Source of the DNA: an uncultured Spirochaetota bacterium
Lineage (GTDB): Bacteria > Spirochaetota > UBA4802 > UBA5550
Reading direction: 5' to 3'
NCBI GenBank assembly: GCA_937872225.1
Contig: CALMRZ010000012.1
Coordinates: 44,301-108,300 of the forward strand
DNA: 64,000 nt
The notes below the pieces were generated by a model. The model made no database searches and was not told the origin of the DNA. It saw only the letters and a list, made by a program, of their open reading frames with translations. A program made the position numbers and the translations under genes. Below, in pieces: positions 1-9,174 of the stretch; position 1 is the first letter of the stretch; every line of letters starts with the position of its first letter.

Positions 1-1335
1 ACCCTGACGGTCCCCGAGCGCGCCACCATCACCAACATGGGCGCGGAGCTGGGCGTAACCACGTCCGTCTTCCCCAGCGATGGCATCACGCGCCAGTTCC
101 TGAAGGCGCAGGAGAGGGAGGATTCGTGGCGCCAGCTTCTGCCGGACCACGACGCCGTCTATGACCGCATCATTGACGTCGATCTTTCATCGGTGGAGCC
201 TCTGGCGGCCTGTCCCCATTCGCCGGACAACATCAGGAAAATGTCGGAGCTGAAAGGCACACCGGTGCAGCAGGTGGCCATCGGCAGCTGCACCAATTCG
301 TCCTACAAGGACCTCATGACCGTGGCGAGCATCCTCAGGGGAAAGAAAGTCGCATCCGGCACCAGCTTTATCGTCGCACCGGGGTCGCGGCAGGTATTTG
401 AAATGATTGCCCGCAACGGCGCCCTCGCCGACATCATCGCCAGCGGCGCCCGCGTCATGGAATCCTCCTGCGGGTTCTGCATCGGCGCCGGCCAGGCGCC
501 GCCGACCAACGGCGTCTCCCTCAGGACCAACAACCGCAACTTCGAGGGAAGGTCGGGGACCGCATCGGGGCAGGTATACCTGGTAAGTCCCGAGACCGCG
601 GCCCTCTCGGCGATAGCGGGGGAAATGGTCAATCCCCTGGATTATCCCGCGCAGGAATTTCCCTTTGTTGCCATGCCGGACCGGTTCCGCATTGACGACT
701 CGATGGTCCTGCCCCCGGCCGGGACACCGGTGACGATCATCCGTGGCCCCAACATCGGCGAACCGCCCTACACCTCCCCCCTCCCTGATGAACTGACATG
801 CGTCGTCGGCCTGAAGGTGGGGGACAAGATCACGACGGACCATATCATGCCGGCGGGCCAGCGGCTGAAGTACCGTTCAAACATACCCGCCTATGCCCGT
901 TATGTCTTTGAGAACGTCGATCCCGAATTTTCCAGCCGGGCCCTGGCGGACAGGGAGAAGGGACTTTTTACCGCCATTGTCGGCGGCGCCAGCTACGGCC
1001 AGGGATCGAGCCGCGAGCATGCGGCCATCTGTCCCATGCATCTCGGCGTCCGCCTGGTGATGGCGAAATCATTCGAGCGAATCCATTCTGACAACCTGAT
1101 CAATTTCGGCATCATTCCCCTCGTTTTTAAAAACGCCGGGGACTATGACAGAATCAAGGCAGGCGACAGCCTCGAAATAACAAAACTGCGCACCCTGGTC
1201 ATGGAAGCTGAGACCATTCCGGTCACCATAGGCGGCTCCCCGTATGACTTTACCCTTGCCCTGTCGCAGCGCCAGCGGGCCATTCTCATTGAAGGCGGGC
1301 TCCTGAACTATACGAAGAAAAAATTCGGGGCATGA
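1..1335 (+). CDS. Aconitate hydratase, C-terminal part (5' truncated by window edge)
   Basis: The reading frame is open from base 1, so the gene begins upstream of the window. Visible are 444 residues. Aconitases interconvert citrate and isocitrate via cis-aconitate in the cytoplasm, using a 4Fe-4S cluster. Two of the cluster-ligand segments are seen: GSCTNS (Cys codon 289-291) and SSCGFC (Cys codons 469-471 and 478-480). The swivel domain carries YGQGSSREHAA at about 994-1026, which in the family supplies the substrate-contacting Ser-Arg. The short linker between the core and the swivel domain suggests the compact (about 640 residue) Aquifex-type bacterial aconitase rather than AcnA or AcnB; that subtype is inferred. 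No partner TCA gene is in view. Confidence 0.93.
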   Translation, partial: TLTVPERATITNMGAELGVTTSVFPSDGITRQFLKAQEREDSWRQLLPDHDAVYDRIIDVDLSSVEPLAACPHSPDNIRKMSELKGTPVQQVAIGSCTNSSYKDLMTVASILRGKKVASGTSFIVAPGSRQVFEMIARNGALADIIASGARVMESSCGFCIGAGQAPPTNGVSLRTNNRNFEGRSGTASGQVYLVSPETAALSAIAGEMVNPLDYPAQEFPFVAMPDRFRIDDSMVLPPAGTPVTIIRGPNIGEPPYTSPLPDELTCVVGLKVGDKITTDHIMPAGQRLKYRSNIPAYARYVFENVDPEFSSRALADREKGLFTAIVGGASYGQGSSREHAAICPMHLGVRLVMAKSFERIHSDNLINFGIIPLVFKNAGDYDRIKAGDSLEITKLRTLVMEAETIPVTIGGSPYDFTLALSQRQRAILIEGGLLNYTKKKFGA

Positions 1336-1426
1336 GGGCAACACGCCAGCTTCGATCGCATCCCGTTAATGAAAATCAGGTCCGCCGTCCCCCCCAACCA
1401 GGAATGGACGGCGTAAGGTATCCTTG

Positions 1427-2113
1427 ATGAATTACTATGAAACATTGATTCTCTGCCAGCCGGACGGCACAAAAAGCTGTTCAGCCTGCTGCGGCCTTTT
1501 CAACTTTACCGATATATCACGGGAAACCCTGTCCCGGTTTCTTGCCGACGGCGCGGCGCGCTCATCATCATTTCTGACGTCCAGCAACATCACCGATCAG
1601 GGTGACGGACGGGACATACGGGACACGACATCATACATCTGCCCCCATCAGGGCCTTGTGTTCAACAAGCGTCCCGGGTGCCTCCTGCACCCGCAGTACC
1701 GGAACGCCACGTTGAGGAACAGCTCTTTCTTCGGCGAGAATATTTGCAGCGGCTTTCTCTGCCCCGCCCACGCCCTGCTGTCGGCCGACCACAAAAGGAC
1801 CATCATCGAGCTCGTTGACGACTGGTACCTGTACAGCATTGCCGTCATCGACCCGGATTCGACGGCATGGCTGCTGGACCTTCTCCGGGACCGGTATCCC
1901 ATCGCCTTCCAGAGGGAGGATGTTGCGAAAAAAATATTATCAGGGGCCCTGGCGATACACGCGCGGCATCTGAACGAATACCGCGGGCCCGTCTTTTATT
2001 ATTCAGTGTCGGAATACGAGCTGGGCAAGAAAAACTTCGCCATCCCCTGCGACAGCGCGGCGAACGCGGGGCAGATACGGGAGATACTCGAAATCATCGA
2101 GGGCAATCTCTGA
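1427..2113 (+). CDS. CxxCC-motif protein, possible metal-binding (YkgJ-like)
   Basis: A protein of 228 residues of unknown role. An N-terminal CSACC motif (residues 18-22) is followed by further cysteines in YICPHQG, RPGCLLHP and NICSGFLCPAH contexts. This spacing recalls the zinc- or iron-chelating CxxCxxCC family (YkgJ), where clustered Cys bind a metal or an Fe-S cluster; the resemblance is by motif only. No signal peptide or membrane segment is seen, so it is probably cytoplasmic. ATG 1427 follows AAGG at 1425 minus about 9 bases; TTG 1424 is an alternative start. The stop abuts, with no gap, the end of the convergent glycerophosphodiesterase gene. Confidence 0.7.
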   Translation: MNYYETLILCQPDGTKSCSACCGLFNFTDISRETLSRFLADGAARSSSFLTSSNITDQGDGRDIRDTTSYICPHQGLVFNKRPGCLLHPQYRNATLRNSSFFGENICSGFLCPAHALLSADHKRTIIELVDDWYLYSIAVIDPDSTAWLLDLLRDRYPIAFQREDVAKKILSGALAIHARHLNEYRGPVFYYSVSEYELGKKNFAIPCDSAANAGQIREILEIIEGNL

Positions 2114-3079
2114 TCATTCAAATCCTTTTTTATTCAGAAAATGGACCGCCCTGTCGGGAAAATCGGTGAAGATGCCGTCCACCTTCATCGTGAAGAAATA
2201 GACCTCCAGCAGTTCATCGAAGTCTGACACATAAGAGGGCAATGAATCGGCCCGGAACGTGTACGGGTGCACCTCCAGGTTCCGCTCATGGGCCCATTCC
2301 ACCAGGCCGGTATAATCAGGCCTGTTCCCCGCGCCGTTATCGACGATGACCTGGTTCATCCAGGGACCGATGAGGTCCGCGTACCGGGCCACCTCGTCAA
2401 GCCCCGCGGGAGTGACCATCCGCACATAGTCCACCCCGGGAGTCTCCTCCCATGTTACATCGCCTATCAGCTGCACCATTTTGAGATCGCTCTTCAGGGT
2501 CTCCCGCATATAGCGGATGGCGTCAGGCTCAAAGCTCTGTATGTAGCATCTGGAATCCCTGGTACGGTACCCGAAGCGGTGAAACACGTCTATGACGGCC
2601 TTCCCGATATCCTTGCCTTCATCCCAGTGGTAGGCCGGGCCCTTCGGCTCGATGTAGATCCCCATGTCCGTCCCCATGCTCTTGTTTAGCCCCTGGATAA
2701 AATCGATCTCTTCTTCCAGCGTGGGAATTTCAAAATGCGCCAGTGATTCCGCCGGGAACCTGCCCGGGTGCGTCTGCCTGCCGGTGTCAGGATCAACCCG
2801 GTCGTGGAGGCGGAGCGTTTTGATCTCTTCGAGGGTGAAATCGACCGCATAATGCCTCCCGTCGGCGCGCTTTCGCCCGGGAAACATGTCGGCGACATTC
2901 GTCATGGCGTCCAGGTAATGGTCATGGAACACAATGGGTACGTCGTCCTTCGTGAGGACAGCGTCAAGCTCCACGTAATCCGCCCCCATGCCGAAAGCAA
3001 GGGCCGTGCCGGCAAGGGAATGTTCCGGCAGGTACCCGCATGCCCCGCGGTGCGCGATGACCAGTGGTTTTTTCTTCAT
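2114..3079 (-). CDS. glpQ: Glycerophosphodiester phosphodiesterase
   Basis: A 321-residue GDPD-family enzyme that hydrolyses glycerophosphodiesters to glycerol-3-phosphate and an alcohol. The N-terminus holds the hallmark HRGACGYLPEHS, followed by GADYVELDAVLTKDD and VFHDHYL, which supply the catalytic His pair and the metal-binding Glu/Asp. The substrate-binding barrel continues with IYIEPK and YIQSFEPDA. No signal peptide is visible, because HRG begins at residue 10, so the enzyme looks cytoplasmic, unlike periplasmic E. coli GlpQ. GAGGGA lies 8 bases before the ATG. It is convergent with the CxxCC gene and follows radA on the same strand after 40 bases. The symbol is by family; substrate preference is not known. 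Confidence 0.88.
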   Translation of the reverse strand: MKKKPLVIAHRGACGYLPEHSLAGTALAFGMGADYVELDAVLTKDDVPIVFHDHYLDAMTNVADMFPGRKRADGRHYAVDFTLEEIKTLRLHDRVDPDTGRQTHPGRFPAESLAHFEIPTLEEEIDFIQGLNKSMGTDMGIYIEPKGPAYHWDEGKDIGKAVIDVFHRFGYRTRDSRCYIQSFEPDAIRYMRETLKSDLKMVQLIGDVTWEETPGVDYVRMVTPAGLDEVARYADLIGPWMNQVIVDNGAGNRPDYTGLVEWAHERNLEVHPYTFRADSLPSYVSDFDELLEVYFFTMKVDGIFTDFPDRAVHFLNKKGFE

Positions 3080-3119
3080 GTCTCTGTCCCTCTTCTGTTA
3101 ATAGTTCACTGCTGTCGTC

Positions 3120-4454
3120 TCACTCAAAAATCCTGTCAATGGCGTCCTGTACCGTGCGGATGCCGATGACCGTTCCGTCAAACCCGATGGCCTTCGCCTC
3201 GCTGACCTCGGCCCCGGGAAGGACCAGGGTAGTGAACCCCGAATGCTTGAATTCATGGATCCTCCTCCCGCAGAGGGAAACCGGCCGTATCTCCCCGGAA
3301 AGGGATATTTCGCCGAGGAACCCCATTCCCTGGGGCACCGATCTGTTCCTGAAGCTCGACGCGATCGAAACCGCGACCGCCAGGTCCGCCGCGGTATCGT
3401 TTATCTGGAAACCGCCGGAAACGTTTATGAACACGTCAAAGGCCGAGATTTTCAGGCCCGCATGCTTTTCCAGCACCGCCGCTATGAGTATCAGCCGGTT
3501 CAGGTCAAAGCCGTCCGCCATCCTGCGCGGGTTCGGAAAGGCCGATGCCGTGACCAGCGACTGGACCTCGAAAAGGATTATCCTGCTCCCTTCCACCGCG
3601 GCCGATACCGCGTTTCCCGGCGCCTGGGAAAGATAGGGGTTCAGAAATATCTTGTTCTTGTCCGTCACCTCAACAAGGCCGCGCTCTTCCATCCGGAAGA
3701 GCCCGATCTCGTTCACCGACCCGTAGCGGTTTTTGAAGGCGCGGAGGACGCGGTAGTCCCGGGAAAAGTTTCCTTCGAAATAGAGGACCGTGTCCACCAG
3801 GTGCTCAAGGAGCTTCGGTCCCGCGATGGCCCCCTCCTTGGTTATATGGCCGATGAGAATCATCACGGCATTGAGGCGCTTCGCCGCTTCCGCAAGGCGG
3901 GACGCCGACTCCCTGACCTGGCTTACTGAGCCCTTGAGCCCGGGGATGTCCGACGTGTAGAGGGTCTGGATGGAATCGACGATGATGCACTGCGGCCGTT
4001 CCGATTCGGCAAGACCGATGATCTGCTCAACGCCGCAAGAGGTGGACAGCCTGATGCCGTCCATGGCGCAGCCGATGCGTTCGGCCCGCAGGCGTATCTG
4101 CACCGGCGATTCCTCCCCGGAAATGTAGAGAGTCTTGAGGTAGCCGGCGATCTGCAGCGCCAGGGTCGATTTCCCTATGCCCGGCTCGCCGCCGATAAGG
4201 ATGACCGAACCGGGCACGACGCCGCCGCCGCACACGAGGTTGAACTCGCCGATGCCGGTCATGATCCGGTGGACCGGGCTGAATTCAACGCTGCCGAGGT
4301 CAATGGCACCGGCAGCGGGCGGCGGCTTCGCTGCGGCGGGCGCCTCGGCTTCGACGATGGTGTTCCATTCGCCGCATACGGCGCACTTCCCCTGCCACTT
4401 GGGAAAATCCGACCCGCAGGCGGAGCATATGAAATATTTCCTGTTCCGGGCCAT
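3120..4454 (-). CDS. radA: DNA repair protein RadA
   Basis: A 444-residue RecA-related ATPase that promotes branch migration of recombination intermediates. Domains in order: an N-terminal zinc finger (CSACG ... CAVCG, residues about 10-28), a RecA-like ATPase with Walker A GGEPGIGKST (about 88-97) and Walker B CIIVDSIQ, the RadA-specific KNRYG motif (KNRFG in most family members), and a Lon-protease-like C-terminal domain (about 290-444). Length agrees with the family (about 450). The start lies 2 bases past the stop of the mlaD-like gene, so the two are probably co-transcribed. Confidence 0.96.
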   Translation of the reverse strand: MARNRKYFICSACGSDFPKWQGKCAVCGEWNTIVEAEAPAAAKPPPAAGAIDLGSVEFSPVHRIMTGIGEFNLVCGGGVVPGSVILIGGEPGIGKSTLALQIAGYLKTLYISGEESPVQIRLRAERIGCAMDGIRLSTSCGVEQIIGLAESERPQCIIVDSIQTLYTSDIPGLKGSVSQVRESASRLAEAAKRLNAVMILIGHITKEGAIAGPKLLEHLVDTVLYFEGNFSRDYRVLRAFKNRYGSVNEIGLFRMEERGLVEVTDKNKIFLNPYLSQAPGNAVSAAVEGSRIILFEVQSLVTASAFPNPRRMADGFDLNRLILIAAVLEKHAGLKISAFDVFINVSGGFQINDTAADLAVAVSIASSFRNRSVPQGMGFLGEISLSGEIRPVSLCGRRIHEFKHSGFTTLVLPGAEVSEAKAIGFDGTVIGIRTVQDAIDRIFE

Positions 4455-4456
4455 GG

Positions 4457-5332
4457 TCAGTTCTGGGTCCGGAAAAACAGTTTCGACGGGTCCTGCTTGA
4501 GCTGCCGGAAGAGGTCCTTCGCCGCGATGGAGGCGTCCTTCAGGTTATTGTAAATGTCCTCCTCGTTCAGGAGCCGGCCCAGGGTGCCGCGCCCCTTTTC
4601 GATCCTGAAGACGATCTTGTTCAGGTTGGTGGAGGTTTCGGACAGGTTCCTTAGGGTAATGTTGATATCGTCCTTGTTCTTCGCCGAAAGGTCCGCCATG
4701 TCCTTTGAGAACTTGTTGATGTTCGCCATCATGATCTTGGACTGAAAGTTCAGGTTCGCGATCGTTTCCTTAGCGGAGACAATGGACTGCCTGATGTCGT
4801 ACCTGTTCTCCTCCGCGATAGTATTGAGGTTTGCCACGAACTTCTTGGAATTCTGGAATATTTCCGCCAACACCTGGCCCCCGCTCTCGTCCTGCATGAA
4901 GCTCTGAAAGGTCATCATCATCTGGTCGAAGCTGGCGGGGTCCATGCCGTACACCTTGTCCCCGTCCATGAGGAACTCCTCCACGTCGCTTGACGGCGGC
5001 ACGAACACGTTGATATATTTCTCGCCGATCAGACCGGAGGTAAAGATGGCAAACTTGGTGTTTTTAACCAGGGAATATTTCTTTTCTATCCAGAGGGTGA
5101 CCTCGGTCTTTTCCCCCGACTGCTTGATGGACTCGACGTAGCCGATCTTTATCCCCCCGGCGATCTTGACCGGGGCGCTGACGCGGAGGTCGTTCAGAAA
5201 GCTGAAATACACCCTCAGGGTATAGCCGGACCGCGAGATATTTATCTTCGCAAGGAGCGCCACCATGATGATGAAGAGGGTAAAACTGACGGTTATCATC
5301 AGTCCCACCCTGGCCTCGTTGTTAAGTTTCAT
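4457..5332 (-). CDS. MlaD/MCE-family lipid transport protein
   Basis: A 291-residue protein with one N-terminal membrane segment (residues about 9-30) and an MCE domain (about 35-115, including the APVKIAGGIKIGYVESI stretch), followed by a helical, coiled-coil-prone tail. MCE proteins form periplasmic hexameric rings that carry phospholipids between inner and outer membrane together with an MlaE permease and MlaF ATPase. No mlaE or mlaF is nearby, so its partners must lie elsewhere. The start at 5332 was preferred over 5404 because GGAGGGAG stands directly upstream and the membrane segment then begins at the usual distance. It appears to head a short operon with radA. Confidence 0.88.
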   Translation of the reverse strand: MKLNNEARVGLMITVSFTLFIIMVALLAKINISRSGYTLRVYFSFLNDLRVSAPVKIAGGIKIGYVESIKQSGEKTEVTLWIEKKYSLVKNTKFAIFTSGLIGEKYINVFVPPSSDVEEFLMDGDKVYGMDPASFDQMMMTFQSFMQDESGGQVLAEIFQNSKKFVANLNTIAEENRYDIRQSIVSAKETIANLNFQSKIMMANINKFSKDMADLSAKNKDDINITLRNLSETSTNLNKIVFRIEKGRGTLGRLLNEEDIYNNLKDASIAAKDLFRQLKQDPSKLFFRTQN

Positions 5333-5447
5333 ACGCTCCCTCCGCCTGGAACAAGGTTGTAACGGTATCCCTACAAATCCATTGATCCATGAAATTTGCA
5401 ACAATATTTCATGGTTTGAAGACGTCCCGCGGCGGCCAATTTTTCAG

Positions 5448-5476
5448 TTGACAAAGATCGACAAAAAAATTAATTG
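5448..5476 (+). promoter_or_regulatory. Possible sigma-70 promoter for the 33-residue basic protein
   Basis: A perfect TTGACA (5448-5453) is followed after 17 bases by TAATTG (5471-5476), a poor -10 match. It stands 23 bases before the GTG of the small basic protein. The -35 is convincing; the -10 is not. Confidence 0.4.
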
Positions 5477-5498
5477 ATAACAAATTTGGAGGTAATCA

Positions 5499-5600
5499 GT
5501 GGGAAAGCAATATAACGCCAGAGAAAAGCGCCAGAGGGCGAAGAAACAGATCAAGAGAAAGAAAAAACTCCTGAAGGAAAAACTGTCGAAAAAGGGCTGA
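5499..5600 (+). CDS. Very short, highly basic protein (33 residues)
   Basis: GTG at 5499, TGA at 5598-5600. The product has about 17 Lys/Arg residues of 33, no acidic cluster and an expected long single helix. It is supported as a real gene by a strong ribosome-binding site (TTGGAGG, 5486-5492, six bases before GTG) and a TTGACA element further upstream. Similar short Lys/Arg-rich proteins starting M-G-K-Q-x-N are, to my recollection, scattered through spirochaetes and deltaproteobacteria and may contact RNA or the ribosome; this is inference. The gene is divergent from mlaD and convergent with the large gene on the other strand, leaving 22 bases between stops. Confidence 0.72.
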   Translation: MGKQYNAREKRQRAKKQIKRKKKLLKEKLSKKG

Positions 5601-5622
5601 TCACCGCTGTTCGTTGAAACGG

Positions 5623-8600
5623 TCATTGCTTCAGTATCACCGTTTCATTCTCGATTTTTTTTAATTCCAGACAAAAATTCACGAATTCATTGTAGTCACC
5701 GCGCTCAATGAGCGCTGCGTTCACATGGACTTCTTTTTTCACTTCCAGAACCGGTGAACCGCCCTTTTTTGCGATGACCAGCCTGCAACTGCCGAACCTG
5801 GTATTCAGCGCCAGTGTCCTTGCCATTTCCTGTTTACCGTAATGGAGCGGCAGCGTATAGCGGTATGTCTCCTTTTCATCTATCGGCTTTTCAATAACAA
5901 GGGGTCGCGCCCGCTCCGGAAGGGCCGCGTAGCCATAGACCTCGCATTTATTCAGCACCGGCTGCAGGATCATGCGGCCCGGTTCCGATAACGCAATACC
6001 AGATCCTGAGCCCTTCGCGGCCACAATAAAAGGCCTGTCGCATTCTTTGTAATTTTCGACCCTGAACGTTTCCATCGAAAATCCCGGCACACTGCCTCTG
6101 AAAAACCGCCGTACCGACTCCCCTCGTTCCAGGGGACTGCTGAAGTATTTCCGCATATCGCCCTGAGTGCCGATAAAAGACGCCTCGATATCGCAGAGGG
6201 CGCTCCCGTCGTCTCTGACATCAATATCGTACCGACGTACGGTTGAACGATTATCCAGACTCCTGACCCTGCCCCGGGTGTAGGAATCCAGAAGCATAAC
6301 AAGGGCATCCGCCCCGTTGACCGCGCATGCCGTGACCCCGCAGCGGAAATACCGTCCGGAAAAATCAAGCCACAGGGCGTCCCTCGCATCCAGGGGAACG
6401 CAGAGAAGAACGTGGGTGAAGTAACCCGGGTAGAGACACACCTCCGACCCGGGGAGGAACCTGTTCCGCGCGAAGGCCACGTAGGAACTGACACCCAGGC
6501 GTTGCAACAGTGCTTGGGCAAGAAGCGTTTTGTCCTCGGGGGTGCCTGATTTCCTGAAAAGAGTGTTTTCAGGAGAATCGGGGAGGTACAGGACATTCCT
6601 CCGGGGCCGTATTTCCCGGGCAACGAAATCATAAACCGCGGCTATGGTTTTTTCAAGGGTGTCCTTTTTAAACCGGGATGCCGGCACGCTGGCGGACGAC
6701 ATCTTTCTCATCATGATGCCCCGGCACCAGACGGAAAAATCGGAAAACCCGTCCATGGTGGAAAAAGAATAATACTGCAGAGAATTCTGCCGGCCACCGG
6801 AAAATGGCTCTTTCTTAACCGCCGGAATATTATCTATGGACGCTTCATGGACCTGGAATCCCTCGCTTATGGTTTTTCGTACAGCCACCCTATCCTTGAA
6901 AAGAAAATTAACAGCCACCCCCTGGGGGGCGATTACTTGTATCGATACCCGTCGAACCGGTTCATCATAATGCTGGAGATACTCGAGGGGCAGTGAAAAG
7001 AACCTGCTTTCCGGGGGAGTCATGATGGGATTATCGACAATGTATGACAGGTGTATGATGGAATTCTTCGCGATGGAATTGATGTTCAGGCAGCGGCCCG
7101 TCTGCAGGTTGCCCGAGGGATATGAATCGGCCCTGGTGCCCTTTTCATCATACACGCTCAGGTGAATCGGCCGTATCTGCCCCGGGTAAGGTATCCTGTA
7201 ATTGCTCCACTTGAGCACACCATCGTCAGTACCGACATGAACGATATCCTCGCAGAACACCCTGCTGCTGCCGTCTTTCTGGAGGAGGAATATCCTCCCC
7301 CGGAACAGGACCGTTGAAGGGTGACCCCCAAAGTCCTTCTGGATCGGAGAAGTGCCGATGGGCTCCCTGCGGACACCAAACCGGCTGAAGGGATTCTCCA
7401 GCACATTGTTTTCAAGATAGTTCGCGTAATCTGAAACCGAAAAAAGGGACGGCTGCAGAAGCAGGGTCTTTTGAAGATACATTGAAGGATCCTCAGACTG
7501 AAGCATATCGATCAGGGCCAGGGAATAATAGAGGACGGGACTTTCATTGTTCACCAGCCGCTTCAGAATGACGCTCCGGGCCGCCTTCAGGTCCCCTTTT
7601 TTTATCAGGGTCTCAACGAGCTCGGTACTGAAATTTTCGTTGAAATTATACTTCTGTATCAGGTCCAGCGCTGACCGGTAGTCCCCTCGTGAAAGGTGCA
7701 TCCTAACAAGAGAACGCACACCCGGAGCTGAACAGTCACGCTGTATCAGTTCCACCAAAGATGCCATGAATTTATTCCGGTCCCGCTTCCGGTAATATTC
7801 GGTTTCCGTTGTATACACCGGAATAAAGTCAGGGAACTCTTTCCTGGCCCGGGCCGCGGTTTCCTCGAATTCCTTTTCATAGTTGAGAGCGTTGAGACAT
7901 TTCAGATACGCCGCCAGGCCGTGAGGGTTCCCCGGTGCTGCCGCCGCCAGCACCTTTCCTTCATCAAAGGCCTTTGCATAATTTCCTTCCCTGATATAGT
8001 GCTCCACTTTTTCCTGCCATGCCGGGATGAAGCTGCGCCGCTGATCCTTGAGTTCATTGATGATGGCCAGGCCCCGGCCATAGCCGGCTGAATCCAGGTC
8101 CCCCCTGTTCCGTTCCATGAGGGATCTGGCGAGAAGAAACAGCGTGAATGCGTTCTTTTTCTTCGCGGCCGATTTTTTATAATAACGGACCGCCTCGCCG
8201 CTGTCGAGTTCATCGAAAAACATCCCCAGATGCCGGTTCCCCCGTTCAGGGTCACTTGCCGCCCCCCTGACCAGCGCGTCATAGGGATAATCAAGCTCTT
8301 CCGTGACATCGCATTCATTCATGAAGGTGCCCCCCTGAACGATCTCCGGTTCAATGATGGCATTATGCTCGTCAGTCACCAGCATCCGGAGCCTTTCAAA
8401 GGGCGACCCGATCATCTTTACCGTCACGGTGATCTCACGGCCATTGCGGACCCGGAACACGCGCATATTCCGTCTTTCCCGGTCAAGGTTGCGGACCGCT
8501 TCACGGCCATTGATAAAAACCTTATAGGACCCTCCCGAGTAGAGACGTATTTTCACCGGCTTCAATGTCTTGAACGATACGGAAGCGTAGGCGATACCTC

Positions 8601-9174
8601 TGTCCGGGAAGAGATAGCTCGCCGGATCAAGCCAGCCGTCGCTCTCGGTCACCAGTATTCGTTTCTGCGGGAATATCCCCCTGCCCGACGCCATGAGTTC
8701 CGGCTGGAATTGATAGTCAATATCCGCTGCGCCGTAGCGGTGATAGGGTCCGTAGAGCGTCCATTTACGCACGGGCTTCAGCTCTTCCGTCACCCGCGCG
8801 CCCGGTGCTCCCCGTGCCCGGTACAGCACCTTTTCCAGTACCACCCTGAGCTTCAGCAGGCACAGGGCTGCATCATCCCCCCGGGTTACACCGAGCTTCT
8901 CCCTGACTGCGACGGCCGTTTTCTCTGCCGGCCCGGGACCCAGGACCTCCGCCATGCTGAAGAGCGTTCCGTAATGGATCACCGATACCGGATCCATGGG
9001 GTGTTCCGTTATCATTGATTCAAGGGAACCGGCAAGGGCTTTATAATCCCCCCTTACGCAGGAAGCGATGACGGCATCTTCATGGGATTCAATTGAGGCG
9101 GCTGACAGGCGAATGCCCGCCGAGAACAGGAGGAGGATCAGCGTCGCGCAGGCAATGGCAGCTTTTTTATTCAA
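5623..9174 (-). CDS. Large secreted protein with TPR-like repeats, DUF3857-like and degenerate transglutaminase-like domains
   Basis: A protein of 1183 residues with a clean signal peptide (about 26 residues, ending LSAAS). The middle (about 290-580) looks like helical TPR repeats. A beta-rich segment (about 610-720) resembles DUF3857, which usually precedes a transglutaminase-like domain, and such a domain follows (about 830-950). The His (FTHVLL, about 920) and Asp (WLDFSG, about 936) positions are present, but the place of the catalytic Cys (normally GDCKDK) reads GTPEDKTLL (about 879), so thiol catalysis is unlikely. It is probably periplasmic or surface-bound. It overlaps the next upstream gene by 8 bases and ends an operon with the 153-residue protein, HtrA and amidase. 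Confidence 0.85.
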   Translation of the reverse strand: MNKKAAIACATLILLLFSAGIRLSAASIESHEDAVIASCVRGDYKALAGSLESMITEHPMDPVSVIHYGTLFSMAEVLGPGPAEKTAVAVREKLGVTRGDDAALCLLKLRVVLEKVLYRARGAPGARVTEELKPVRKWTLYGPYHRYGAADIDYQFQPELMASGRGIFPQKRILVTESDGWLDPASYLFPDRGIAYASVSFKTLKPVKIRLYSGGSYKVFINGREAVRNLDRERRNMRVFRVRNGREITVTVKMIGSPFERLRMLVTDEHNAIIEPEIVQGGTFMNECDVTEELDYPYDALVRGAASDPERGNRHLGMFFDELDSGEAVRYYKKSAAKKKNAFTLFLLARSLMERNRGDLDSAGYGRGLAIINELKDQRRSFIPAWQEKVEHYIREGNYAKAFDEGKVLAAAAPGNPHGLAAYLKCLNALNYEKEFEETAARARKEFPDFIPVYTTETEYYRKRDRNKFMASLVELIQRDCSAPGVRSLVRMHLSRGDYRSALDLIQKYNFNENFSTELVETLIKKGDLKAARSVILKRLVNNESPVLYYSLALIDMLQSEDPSMYLQKTLLLQPSLFSVSDYANYLENNVLENPFSRFGVRREPIGTSPIQKDFGGHPSTVLFRGRIFLLQKDGSSRVFCEDIVHVGTDDGVLKWSNYRIPYPGQIRPIHLSVYDEKGTRADSYPSGNLQTGRCLNINSIAKNSIIHLSYIVDNPIMTPPESRFFSLPLEYLQHYDEPVRRVSIQVIAPQGVAVNFLFKDRVAVRKTISEGFQVHEASIDNIPAVKKEPFSGGRQNSLQYYSFSTMDGFSDFSVWCRGIMMRKMSSASVPASRFKKDTLEKTIAAVYDFVAREIRPRRNVLYLPDSPENTLFRKSGTPEDKTLLAQALLQRLGVSSYVAFARNRFLPGSEVCLYPGYFTHVLLCVPLDARDALWLDFSGRYFRCGVTACAVNGADALVMLLDSYTRGRVRSLDNRSTVRRYDIDVRDDGSALCDIEASFIGTQGDMRKYFSSPLERGESVRRFFRGSVPGFSMETFRVENYKECDRPFIVAAKGSGSGIALSEPGRMILQPVLNKCEVYGYAALPERARPLVIEKPIDEKETYRYTLPLHYGKQEMARTLALNTRFGSCRLVIAKKGGSPVLEVKKEVHVNAALIERGDYNEFVNFCLELKKIENETVILKQ

